Origin: Adiantum capillus-veneris
Lineage: Eukaryota; Streptophyta; Polypodiopsida; Polypodiales; Pteridaceae
Assembly (NCBI GenBank): GCA_014529385.2
Contig: CM043956.1
Span: 87,409,721-87,473,720, forward strand
Reading direction: 5' to 3'
Length of the DNA stretch: 64,000 nt
Shown here: one piece after another, positions 45,867-56,395 of the stretch
Layout of the letters: every line of letters starts with the position of its first letter
Position numbering within the stretch: the first letter of the stretch is position 1
The notes under the pieces: generated by a model
Databases searched by the model: none
Seen by the model: the letters and a program-made list of their open reading frames with translations, nothing else
Told to the model about the DNA's origin: nothing
Made by a program: the position numbers and the translations under genes

Positions 45867-47546
45867 ATGGTCATTACCCGAAGCGGAATGGATACTTTGC
45901 ATGGAGGTGATGAGCATGGCAGTGGCGAAGAAGAATTTTCCCTACCAAGAGTTTTTTCTGACCCTCACTCTTCCCCATCTACGCCAAGGATTGCACCAAA
46001 TCCTATGGAGGCTTTGGTCAAATCGATGATGGACATGATACTACACCAAGAAGCGCGACATGAGACCTTGGAGCGTGAGCGCCAAGAAAGACAGGACTCC
46101 ATGGAACGGGACCGCCAAGAAAGAAAGGCATCCTTGGATCGCGAGCATGAGCAAGCGTGCTTGGCGGTCGCGGAATGAAAAGAAAGAAAAGCAAAAAGAA
46201 AGGCAGCTATTGAGCGTGAGCGTGAGCAAGCGTTCTTGGCGGCCGAAGCAAGAAAAGAGGCGGCCGAAGAAAGACAGGTAGCTATTGAGCGTGAGCGTGA
46301 ACAAGCGCGCTTGGCGGCCGAAGCAAGAAAGGAGGCGGCCGAAGAGAGACGAGCGGCTTTGGAGACAGAGTATGAGGCGCACAGAGACCAACGCATGCAA
46401 GAGTTGGTCCGACAGGTTATCACCTTGAAACCCGAGCCGGCCAAAGATGTTGGTGGTTCCTCAAGTGGCGCAAGCCGAGATTCGGACTCCAACAACCCCG
46501 TCACCGAGAAGTTGACTTTCAGTAAGTATGACGGTAAGATGGATGCTACTATTATTCATTCTTGGTTGCATCAATTTAATGCTTACTTTGCGACAACTAA
46601 GAAGACAGGAAATAGCAAGGTTTTGACGACAGCTATGTCCCTTGCCGGTGATGCCATTAATTGGTACCACGCATGGCAAGAGGCACAGTTGACCACGCAC
46701 CTAGAGGAAGCCGAGGAAGGCACACCCCTTTCCTTCAATTGGGCCAACTTCCAAGACAAGCTCAAGGCGCGGTTTATGCCCCCACAGTACCTAGCACGGT
46801 TGAAAGACGATTGGCGCGGTCTCAAGCAAAATGGTATGCCCGTTATGTCTTTCTCTAATCGTGTTTTGCAACTCGGCACCCAATTACACAAATCGGATGC
46901 TGAACGCAAGGAGGCGTTTCTTTATGGATTGGACGAGTATATCAAGTATGATGTCGACGATCCAATCGACCTCAACAAGGCGGTAGCGATTGCTCTCGCA
47001 CAAGAGATGAAGCACAATAAGGGAAAGCCTAAGGAAAACAAGACTTCTCAAAGTACCTCTCAGAACCCTAGAACGGTAAGAACGGTAACGATGGTAAGAA
47101 ATTAGAATGGTAACTCTTCTAGCCCATCTTCCTCTGATCCTTCGGAAAATAACTCTCAAAATGAATCTAAGGGTAAAGCTAAAGCACATGCAAAACCTAA
47201 GCTAACCCCGGATGAAAAAGGCGCACAAGGAATTATAGGAGGATACATAACGGTTGAAGAACAAGTGATTTATGCTAAGGAAGGTAGATGTTATCAATGT
47301 CACGTCAAGGGTCGCATTAAGAAGGCTTGTCCTAAGACAACCCCACCTAAAGAACCTAAGGCACCCACAGCAACCACAAGCACTTTAATGAACCAAGCTG
47401 AATCTTCTCATATATCTGACACACACACTAACAAGTCTCTCATAAAGTGTTATGGTCATGTAAAGGGTCAACGTTTTGTCAAATTGTTTGATCCAAGCAG
47501 TATGCATGATGTGATTAGTGCCTCTCTTGTAGAGAGAGCCCTCTAG
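45867..47546 (+). pseudogene. Gag and protease start of element A, stops in frame
   Basis: One reading frame runs from MVITRSGMDTLHG at 45867 to 47546, broken by TGA at 46176-46178 and TAG at 47103-47105. A charged coiled-coil region includes a 25-residue duplication (EREREQARLAAEARKEAAEE; 75 bp, anchors 46206 and 46281). The capsid domain reads KLTFSKYDGKMDATIIHSWL and later FKARFMPPQYLARLKDD-like text. The zinc knuckle near 47287 reads CYQCHVKGRIKKAC, with Arg where His is required. The protease active site is LFDPSSMHDVIS, so its Gly is lost too. Gag and protease are therefore inactive in this copy. Confidence 0.85.
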
Positions 47547-47884
47547 AGGTTGGTCAGACATCTCTCGAGGTGTCTGGCTTCGCTCTTGGTATGGACTCTC
47601 TCATCACGCAAGAGTGCCTTGATGTGTTGTTTACAGTTCAACAAGCTTTTGGGCATTAGATGATTTTGTGAGCATAACCCTCTCATTGATTGGGAGAACA
47701 GCACTCTCACATTAAATGCCAAGAGTGACTCTCCCATGATCATTCGTACTGAGGAGGGTCTGCATTCTTTGCCTCTCATTTCTCATGTGCAGGTAAAGCG
47801 TGAATTACGACGAGGAGCACAAGCGGCATTCATTTATGCTGCTCCAGTTACCCAGAGCATTCAAGCTCCACACAAGTATTCAGC

Positions 47885-48290
47885 TTGTTTGCCACGTTTA
47901 AGCATCTTATTTTGCAAGATGATCTTCCACCCCGTCTCCCACCCGAGCGCCCGGAGGACCATCGCATAGAGCTTACGGAGGGGGCACAGCCTGTCAGTAA
48001 GGCTCCCTACCGTTTGAACAAGACACAAGAAGAAGAATTAGAGCGGCAACTCACGGAGTTGGTGGCTAGAGGATTCATACGTCCTAGTGTAAGTCCTTTT
48101 GCTGCTCCTATTTTGTTTGTCCGCAAGAAAGATGGTTCGTCTCGTTTGTGTGTTGATTACAGGGCATTGAACAAGATGACCGTCAAGAACAAGTTTTCGA
48201 TGCGTCGCATTGAGTATATCCTTGATAGGCTCAATGGGACAAAGGTCTTCAGTAAGGTCGATCTCAAGAGTGGATACCAAGGTTTGGGGC
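47885..48290 (+). pseudogene. Truncated RT of element A
   Basis: The frame reads the linker [20 protein letters not shown] and the RT N-terminus ([52 protein letters not shown]). It stops being RT at about 48280. The catalytic box and everything through integrase are deleted, and the sequence resumes just before the chromodomain. Confidence 0.88.
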
Positions 48291-48371
48291 CAATACTCTC
48301 TCGGGTAGAATTCCGCCACTCCGTGTCGCGTGTCGTCTCTCACAGAACACCTCCAAAGGACAATTTCGGAA

Positions 48372-48600
48372 GAAGAAGAGCCCGAGATCATCGATGAAGC
48401 AGAAGTTATGGAGCCGGAGCAAGTGTTGTTGCATCGGTTTCGCCATGGTTCAAAGAAGCAAGTGAGACAGTACTTTTTGAAGTTCAAGGATCGAGGAACC
48501 CACGAAGCAGTGTGGCACTATGGGTTGATGAAGAGTTTTTCAAAGACTACCCCGAGATGTTGGCAGCCTACAAGGAAGCCATGCAGATCGGTACCAATAC
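48372..48600 (+). pseudogene. Chromodomain tail of element A
   Basis: [20 protein letters not shown], then RQYFLKFKDRGTHEAVW and, in the next frame, DEEFFKDYPEMLAAYKEAMQ. This is a chromodomain (YFLKFKD, Trp, acidic helix) interrupted by one frameshift. It normally targets the integrase to chromatin; here it lacks its integrase. Confidence 0.75.
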
Positions 48601-48621
48601 CTCACTTTAAAAAGGAGGAGA

Positions 48622-49442
48622 TGTCACGTGCACATCTAACCCTATGTGCATGTGGACAAGCTACTTCATGACAAGGGTTCATTTAGCCTATGGCACTTTT
48701 GTGAGTCTGTTCGCAGACCGTGCATGACCAGGCACTTAGAGTAGATGCATATCCTCTAGTTGCACACAGCATGATCATCAGCATTACCATCAGATTCCAT
48801 TAGGAGCATTTTACAGTGTAGAAAACCTATTTTCCCTATTTTAACCATTTTTTACTTATTATTTTTAAGTGACTTTTGTTGGGAACTAGGTAGGGCAATT
48901 CAACGAAGCTTGTATATAAGAAACCTAGCGCTAGTGCATTCTGGCAGAAGAAGAAGGAAGTGCACAGGCAATTACTTGCAGCAGGCATCAACTTCTCAAG
49001 CAAGAACTCCTGAAGCCCGGCGTTTTTCCATCAGATACAGCCCAGTGTTTTTAGCAGACATTCCCATCGCAGATCAGCCCTTGATCAGCATTTCCATAGC
49101 AGGCAAACCAGTGTTTTGGCAGCAAGCAAATCAGCCTTTTGACAGCCAGCAGATTCAGCGTTTTGACAACCTGCCACTAGCGTTTTTAGACAGCCTGTTC
49201 CAGCGATTTTCAGCAGCATATTGATCCAGCGTTTTCAGCAGCATATTGAACAGCCCGAAGATAGCAATTTTCAGCCAGCCGTCGTCGTCGCCGCCGTCTC
49301 CAACCTAGATACACATTGCATCACAGCCTCACGAACTTGCATCAGCATCTTGTACCAGATTTGTGCAATCAATAGTAGACCGCTCTCGCCATAGAGAGTG
49401 GGGTCTTCGGAGGAGGGTTTGACAACATTCTGGTGTCGTATT

Positions 49443-49488
<46 letters not shown>

Positions 49489-49636
49489 GCTTCAGCACCT
49501 CCATTCACAGAGTTTATCCACTTTGTTTGTAACCACTTGCACTCTCTCACTAAAGGAACAGACCGTAAGTAAATGAGCATAGTTCGGAGCACTCATCTTG
49601 AGCAAAGTTCAACATTCACTTCTGTTGCACCTTACA
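48622..49636 (+). repeat. 3' LTR of element A
   Basis: 1,015 bp. TATATAA at 48913-48919. Three instead of five 23-bp repeats (anchors 49111, 49134 and 49158). The CT tract (49447-49487) is expanded to 41 bases where the 5' LTR has only CTCTCTCTATCTCTC. Stem-loop at 49380-49401 with one G-T wobble. Confidence 0.93.
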
Positions 49637-49671
49637 TGGGGTGACCTTAAGAAGTACGAGTGTGGTGAGGA

Positions 49672-49720
<49 letters not shown>

Positions 49721-52065
49721 ACAAACGCTAGATGTGGGGAAAGGGGGCGATCAGCCCCCCATTGACTACCAGAGCAAGAGACCTATACAACTGACTACCA
49801 ATACGGGAGGTCGAGCGATGCCAAGAATGGTCCCATGACCCAGCATAAGGAAAATAAAGTAGGGCGCCCATAGTGGGTGGGCGGCCGGACTAGAACTCGA
49901 GCAGCCGGGCAAGGTAAGGCGGCCGGCCCAGAAGCTATATGCATATGCAAAGGGTGGCCAGCCCGCAGGCACACTAGCCGTGCATGCATGCCCTAGACCT
50001 GTGAAGCAGCAGAGTGGTGTAAATCTAACACCCCCTACTCCACAAGTGTAACGACAGTCTGGGGTGTCCCGATCGCCGGGAGATCTCCATGGCACAGTGC
50101 CGTCACGAGCAGTGTAGCGAACTGCTGTACTCCGCCGATACAGAGTGAAGACACTATGTTGAGGTCCCGAGCTGAGTGTGAACATAACTTGTCGTGAAAG
50201 AAGTGCCAATAGACCTACAAGTGTCTTGCCCAATAGGATCTGTGGTGTCTGTAGTCAAACCGTCTGGAAAAAAAGGGGAAGCTCAGGAACCGTCATGCGC
50301 ATGACCGGAAGCCAGTCAATGCATGAACTTGTAACCCAATGTGACCAAGTGGTGAAGCTGTGTAAAACTCCAAAAAGGCCAGATGTAGAAATTTGCATCG
50401 TAAACGTCCTTCTAAACAAGGAAAGCCAGACTAAGCAGTCTGCACTATAGAAGCTACCATAAGCTGCAGCAGTCACTGAGAGACCGCATGAACCACAACC
50501 GGATGGTGTCTTGTCAGTAGGTAGTGTAATCTCACAATCTGCACTGTGAAGGACCTCTGAGAAGAAGTGTGGTCAAGCCAAGCTGTCTGCACCATGAACA
50601 TCCTATAGAAGTAGGAAAGCCAGACTAAGCAGTCTACGCTATGACGATCGTCTGAGAAGAGGAAAGTGCAGACCAATTTGTCTACGCCGTCTTGCCTGTA
50701 TCTCCTGCCTCCAATCCTCTGGGGTCAACCAAAAACAAAATCTGTGCCAACAACGCCACCAAACCGCGACTCGGTGTGGCTCTCAATGTGAATGAGCTGG
50801 GAGTGGCCTACTGCCCAAGTCGGGAGATAAGTCTATTGTAAGGCTACCAAGGGTGAGTGTAAGCAACTCTGAAGGTAGCAATCCAAATGATCAAGAGTGT
50901 AGAAGAGCAACTGCACTACCATCCAAGCCAAGCTCCGGGTGACTCTGGATGTAGTCGCGGGATGCCTGATCTCCCGCATCTCGCAGGTAAACTCCCACTC
51001 CAGCCTGTAGATTACCTGTCCAAGAAGAGATCCAAGATCCTCTCCCTAAGTCCATGTAGATGCTCCTGTGTAAGCAAGTGATCTGACGTGCCGAGGTCAA
51101 GTGGTACGTGAACTCCCACTCCAGCCTGTAGATTACCTGTCCAAGAAGAGATCCAAGATCCTCTCCCTAAGTCCATGTAGATGCTCCTGTGTAAGCAAGT
51201 GATCTGACGTGCCGAGGTCCACCCAAGATGGAGGTGTCTTCTCTAAGAATGTTGTGATCCCATATGCCATGAGCATGGCCATATCTCGTGTGAACTCTGA
51301 TGAGTGCATAGGTGTGTCCACAGCAAACCACAAGTTACCACCCCCTCAGGAGTGCACAACTGCCGAATGATGGTTGGAATGAATGGATCTCCCAAGGATC
51401 ATACGCCCGTAGATGATCAAGCCGATGTCGAAGATACTGTGTACTGCAATAGTCACTGAGAGACCACATGGACCACCACTGGATGGTGTCCTGGCAGGAG
51501 GTAACTTCATCCTTTATGAAAAACACAAGCCATGTGGCTGCTGTCCACCCAAAAACGCAACTGCGAGGGGATGAAAACGCTGCTGTCCAGCAATTTTCAG
51601 TGTGCTCACGGCAGGGTCCAGAGCGGTGTAGAGGGTCTAGGGAGGGTGGTGAATCCCTGGCACAACCCCAGGTGGGCTGAAAACAGATGGCTGAAATCTG
51701 GAGCAGATGAAGAGGAATCTCGCCGGCAATGCACAAGATGCAAGACCGGTTTTGAAAGGCAAGATCCAAGTGGGTGTGAAGCGCTCCCCCTCTTGTACCG
51801 AAAACACTGATGCCCTAACCTGAAAACGCAAGGGCAGCTGATGCTTTCCAAAAACGCAGAGCTGAAGGCTGCTGGCTGAAAACACAGATGGCTCCCAGCC
51901 TGAAAATTCAACCCTGCCCAAAACGCAGGTGTCTTCTTCTGCTGCTGGTGCAAAAAACACTGTTGTCCTGCACTTGCTGAAAACGCAGATGGAAGAGGAG
52001 GGGGTTCTCGTGAAGACAAGGTCTGTAGAGGCCAGCGCCGGCAGCCAGAAGCAAAACCGCAAGTA
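49637..52065 (-). repeat. Rearranged repeat region, probably part of older minus-strand elements
   Basis: After the duplication and a GA run (49675-49718) comes GC-rich sequence (49850-50000) and then repeats. GCCAGACTAAGCAGTCT occurs near 50425 and 50620. CTGAGAGACC.CATG and GGATGGTGTC recur near 50477 and 51456. A 121-bp tandem duplication lies at 50991-51219. At 51540-52000 many AAAACGCAG words appear; on the minus strand they read CTGCGTTTT, like the LTR minisatellite of elements A and B. A degraded minus-strand LTR of that group is likely, but I cannot set its ends. Open frames here are unconvincing. Confidence 0.5.
50991..51219. repeat. 121-bp tandem duplication
   Basis: ACTCCCACTCCAGCCTGTAG at 50991 recurs at 51112, and identity continues to GTGCCGAGGTC. 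The second copy ends at 51219. Confidence 0.93.
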
Positions 52066-52660
52066 TGTCACAAAATGATGACGTGGCTGCCCAGTGCTCG
52101 CTCACAGACACCCTCCCTTGGCCAAATGCTGGCGTGGCAGATTCAGCACAACGATGACGTGGCTGCAGCAGTGACACGTGGCAGCGCACTTCAAGGAAGC
52201 TGATCACGTGGCAGCAGATTTGCGGCAGCGCTCAGCTTTGGAAGCTTTTGGGATTGCTTTGTTTACGCAAATTTTTTTTTAAGCCTTGCTTTAACCACCA
52301 TAAGAGGGCTTGTAAGAGGTAAAAATTGAAAGTTGCTTTAAGGGCAGTTTTTTATGGACAGCTTTTTATGAGAAGCTTTTGGGGCTCTGCTTTTGGCATC
52401 CCTTGTACTCTTTAAATAAGCAGGCAAGGCCTCGTAACTCGGAGCATCTGGATGCAGAGTCTGAGTGTGAGCGCGCTTGTACTTTGAACACAGATTAATA
52501 CAAAAAGAAATACCGAAAGGGGCACCAGTCTTTGAGGCCAATATCTCTAGGCACGGAACTCCGCCGGGCCAGTGTCGAATCAATTGTGAACTGTGAATTA
52601 TTTGAAGTGATTATTTGTGGTGTCGTGGTTTCTTGACTTGGAGTGTCCAAGTCTGTTACA
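52066..52660 (+). repeat. Probable 5' LTR of element C
   Basis: The right end, CTGTTACA at 52653-52660, is fixed by the adjacent primer site. The left end at TGTCACAAAATG is tentative, chosen for the TGTCAC start shared with the other LTRs. No partner LTR is available to test it. Confidence 0.45.
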
Positions 52661-52661
52661 A

Positions 52662-52673
52662 TGGTATCAGAGC
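52662..52673 (+). promoter_or_regulatory. Primer-binding site of element C
   Basis: TGGTATCAGAGC, the exact initiator-Met primer site, one base after the LTR end. Confidence 0.88.
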
Positions 52674-52740
52674 ACAGCCGATTTCTCTTCTAAGGGAAAT
52701 CCGATCCCTATTTTTTTTCGCAACACCTATAGCTTCAGGC

Positions 52741-54160
52741 AATGACCAGTCGACTCCCTCTGCATCCGGAGATGCGGGAAGGGATCACAACGAAGATTCA
52801 GGCAAGGAGTACGGCTCGCCTCGGCCTACTCAGGCGGAGCGTCAGGAGATGGAGCGTCGTCAATTGATCGGCGATGCAACAAAGATGATGCTTAATTTTG
52901 CCAAGGACCCGACGTTGGCAAAATATATGAGCCAGACTTCTTTCAAGGAAGTGCACACGCAGTGGCAAAAGAGCACAAAACCACCCCAAAAACCCGCTCT
53001 CAAGAAACCTCCTACTCCCAAGAGGTATACAGAGAAAGAACTAGAAGAGGTGGTTGATGCACGAATTGCTCAGCTTTTTGACGCGCAAAACAAAGCTAAA
53101 AAGCACGACAAAAAGCAGAAGAAAAGCACTGACATCCCGGGTTATTTGGGTCGTCAGTCTACTTTTGAAAAGGCAAGAAAGCAAAAGAAGCGTGTTCGAT
53201 TTGAAGGAGTACCCAATTCTTCTTCTTCTTCTTCTTCTTCTTCTGACAATTCTTCTAGCTCATCTGACTCAAGCGAAGAAGACAGAAAAGGCAAAAAGAG
53301 AAGCAAAAAGCAACGCTTCGGAAAGGGCAAGAAAAAGGCAAAAAAGTCTAAATCTCGCCCCGTGGTTGACAGTTCTACAGAGGACTCGTCTAGTTCGGAC
53401 TCGGATGACAGTAGCTTTTATGCAAAGAAGTTAAATTTGACACGTTTTCTGGTTATAGAGATGGTTTGAAGGCTTTGTCTTTTGTACAGCAGTTTGACAT
53501 CGCTTTCGCGGGAGGGCGTTACTCAGAGCACTCTAAGATTCGGAGAGCTGCCTCTTACTTTAAGGGGAATGCTCGAACTTGGTGATCCACGCTTCTATTA
53601 AACAAGACTGCGCCAGTAAAATGGCTGAAATTCAAGAGGCTTTTTATTTCTTCATGGCTGACTCGAGGGTATGAATGCGATATACGAACTGCTTGGAACC
53701 ATCTTCGGATAACCAAGAAGGATACAGTGGACGCTTATTGCGAGCGATTCTGGAGCTCTTTTCTATCCGCCTCTTCATTTAAGAAGATCTCGTTCAAGGA
53801 ACAAATTGAGTGGTTTACCTTGGGTCTTCCTACATTCAGGAGTTGATAGTCATGCGAAACGGGGTTTTGCCATTCACTTTGGCAGTTTGACCTACCCCAT
53901 CGATGAGATCATGACGCAAAGAGCCGAACAGACTTCAACAAATGAAAGTAGAAAGAGGAAGAGCAACCCAAAAAAGAAAGATGCACGACCCAAGCTTACT
54001 CCTTAGGAGAGAGCTCGCTTCATCAAGGAAGGGAAGTGCTTTGGATGCGGGGAAACTGGACATATCTCCGCGAAGTGCCCTAAAAAGGCACAGAAAGAAC
54101 AGAACGACAAGGATGACGAGAGGCCTGAGAGTTCCAGAGCAGTTGAGGAACGTGGAAGAA
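52741..54160 (+). pseudogene. Gag of element C, frameshifted
   Basis: The N-terminal part (in the open frame ending at 53469) is highly charged. It has KYMSQTSFKEVHTQW, a Lys-rich stretch, a Ser run from TCT/TCA repeats (53216-53270) and SSSDSDDSSF. The capsid core then appears in another frame: FSGYRDGLKALSFVQQFDIA and FKGNARTW followed by a stop (about 53440-53585), then VDAYCERFWSSFLSASSFKK. The knuckle CFGCGETGHISAKCP (about 54030-54075) is complete. Several indels separate these blocks, so no functional Gag is made. Confidence 0.75.
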
Positions 54161-54168
54161 AAGGGAAG

Positions 54169-54855
54169 ATGAAAACAGGATTGGTTCCAGATTGCGTGGG
54201 TACCGATCCCAGCACGTTGGACGAGAGTACAGAACTTTACCGAGCTTGGGGTAAAGTGAAAGACCAAGAAGCCCTGATCTTCTTTGATGGAGGAACCAAG
54301 GCCAACTTCATTTCACCGGAATTGGCGGCACGGCTCGAGATCACTCTCGATCGGATGGGACCACTTGCGGAGGTAGTTCTAGCGGCACCCGATAGAGACG
54401 TAGCCATTACACCTGCCATTGGCAAACTTCGGTTGCATTGTTAGGGGTATTTAGGGCATGAGGACTTTTACATAATGCCTTTGGAAGGTTGTGATGTTCT
54501 CTTGGGAATTCCCTGGTACCACAAGAACAACGCCGTGGTCGACTATCGGGCGAGGAAAGCGACATTGACCACAGAGAAGGGCAGAACCATTGTACTTGAC
54601 ATTAAACTTAAGGACGAGTCTGTCCCTATTGTATCAGCTTCGGCCATTTCAAAGTTAATGAAATCGAATCTGTTTGTTTACTCGATCTTTATGAAAGAGT
54701 TGAGTGATGAGGATAGGACAAATATGTCTGAACTTGATAAAGAACGCCAAGATTTTCTCCACTCTCATGCCGATTGCTTCTCAGAGGGCCTGCCAGGCAA
54801 GTTACCACCCGCTCGTCTTGAAGATCATACCATTGATCTAATACCTAGAAGCACA
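54169..54855 (+). pseudogene. Protease and linker of element C
   Basis: Reads ALIFFDGGTKANFISPELAA, with an Asp-Gly-Gly active site, then a stop at 54442-54444. DVLLGIPWYHKNNAVVDYRA and the pre-RT linker LPPARLEDHTIDLIPRSTP follow. The reading then runs into the LTR of element B at 54861. Confidence 0.8.
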
Positions 54856-54860
54856 CCACG

Positions 54861-55941
54861 TGTCACGTGACACATCCAACCCCATGTGTCCGTGGACAAG
54901 CTACTTCATAACAAGGATTCCGTCAGTCCAATCAATCTAGATTAGAAGGGTTCTGGCACTTTTGTGAGTCTGTTCGTAGACCGTGCATGCCCAGGCACTT
55001 AGTGTAGATGCATATCCTCTGGTTGCACACAACATGATCATAAGCATTCCCATCAGAATCCTTTAGGGGAATTTTCCAGTGCATTTAGCCTATTTTCCTT
55101 ATTTTTGACATTTTTCACTTATTATTTTTAAGTGACTTTTGTTGGAAAGTAGGTAGGGCAAATTGAGTAAGTTTGTATATAAGCAAACCTAGACTAGCAC
55201 TAATTGGTAGAAGAGGCAACAAGAGCACCACTGCTCAACAGGCAACTTCTCAGTAAGAACCCTTGGTGGCGTTTTCTCCTCCAAGCAAGACTCCCAAGCA
55301 TTGGCGTTTTCATCAAGCATTCCTCGCCATAAGACTTCAGCATTAGCGTTTTTCATCAGGGATACACCGCAAGACAACCTCAGCCCCAGAGGATTTCAGC
55401 ATTTGCCAAGCCTAAGAACCAACAGAAACTCAGCCATAAAGACCAGCCCGTATCAACGATTTTTGGTGCCAGACAATTTCAGGCATCAGCGTTTTTGGGA
55501 CAGCAGCAAATCAGCGACAGATTTCAGCCATTAGCGTTTTTGGACAGCAGTACCAAAGCAGCAGAATTCAGCCCTTAGATCTGTCTCGTCATCCCCGTCG
55601 TCGTCGTCGATCTAGCCTAGACTTGCATCAGTCACATGCATTCAGTTTGTACCAGTTTGTGCAATCAATAGTAGACCACTCTCGTCGGCACTCTCGCCGA
55701 CGAGAGTGGGGCCTTCAGAGGAGGGTTTTACAACGTCTCTGGTGTCGTATTCTCTTCTCTCTCTATCTCTCAGTCTCATACACTTGCACGCACAGTGTCC
55801 ATTCACTTTGTTTATGATCATTGCACTCTCTCATTAAGAACGGAAGGCTCTCCCTTCCATAAGAACAAAAAGGAACCTTGAGCACAGTTCGGAGCACTCA
55901 TCTTGAGCAAAGTTCAAACATTCATTCCGCTGCACCTTACA
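54861..55941 (+). repeat. 5' LTR of element B
   Basis: 1,081 bp. TATATAA at 55176-55182. GCGTTTT repeats through 55270-55560. A perfect 14-bp stem-loop at 55676-55709. It lacks about 60 bases present in the 3' LTR at about 59905-59965. Confidence 0.93.
55676..55709 (+). promoter_or_regulatory. Conserved LTR stem-loop (element B 5' LTR)
   Basis: CCACTCTCGTCGGC (55676-55689) pairs perfectly with GCCGACGAGAGTGG (55696-55709) around ACTCTC. It is longer than its counterparts in the other LTRs but at the same place, after CAATCAATAGTAGA. Confidence 0.7.
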
Positions 55942-56395
55942 TCGGTATCAGAGCTTTGGCAGTGTTCTGTATCACTCAAGGAAAGAACCACAAGAATCAC
56001 AATATTTTTTTTTGCTTGTTGCGGTCGCACGAACCCAAGTTCGCTTGGGCGTGTCGATTCCTAATCGTGTTTTTGAAGATTGACAGGAATCCCAAGGAAG
56101 AAGGGCTTGTCCAGTCTCCCCTTGTCTCTCTTTTCACTCATTGAGAGCGGACCGTGCACTTAGCGGCCGGCCAATCGACGTGAGGTGGAAAAAGCAACCT
56201 TGGTGTGAGCGCAAGGCTGCCAAGGGGTGCGCCCGCAGGGAAGAGAAGAACTCAGGTGAAGAGAAGATCCTTCTCAAACACAGATTGCAAGCGAAAGAAA
56301 ACCCTCAAGAACCTCAAGACCCTCAAGAACCCAAGAACCCAAGACCCTCAAGAACCCAAGTTCCTCGTGAACTTAAGAACCAAAGACTATAGTGC

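Larger units (their letters stand above)
44347..49636 (+). mobile_element. Gypsy chromovirus element A, internally deleted
   Basis: LTRs 44347-45431 and 48622-49636 (TGTCAC to CTTACA) are flanked by the perfect duplication TGGGG (44342-44346 and 49637-49641). The primer site (TGGAATCAGAGC) starts at 45433 and the polypurine tract AAAAAGGAGGAGA lies at 48609-48621. The interior holds gag, a protease remnant, the first third of RT and a chromodomain tail. Most of RT, all RNase H and all integrase are gone. Confidence 0.93.

Noticed and set aside
45965-46504. 179-residue Ser/Arg/Ala-rich minus-strand frame
   Set aside because: Antisense shadow of the charged coiled-coil region of the element A gag.
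53216-53270. Ser-run protein as a nuclear SR-like host gene
   Set aside because: It lies between an initiator-Met primer site and a gypsy capsid/knuckle in element C, so it is the gag N-terminal region with a TCT repeat.
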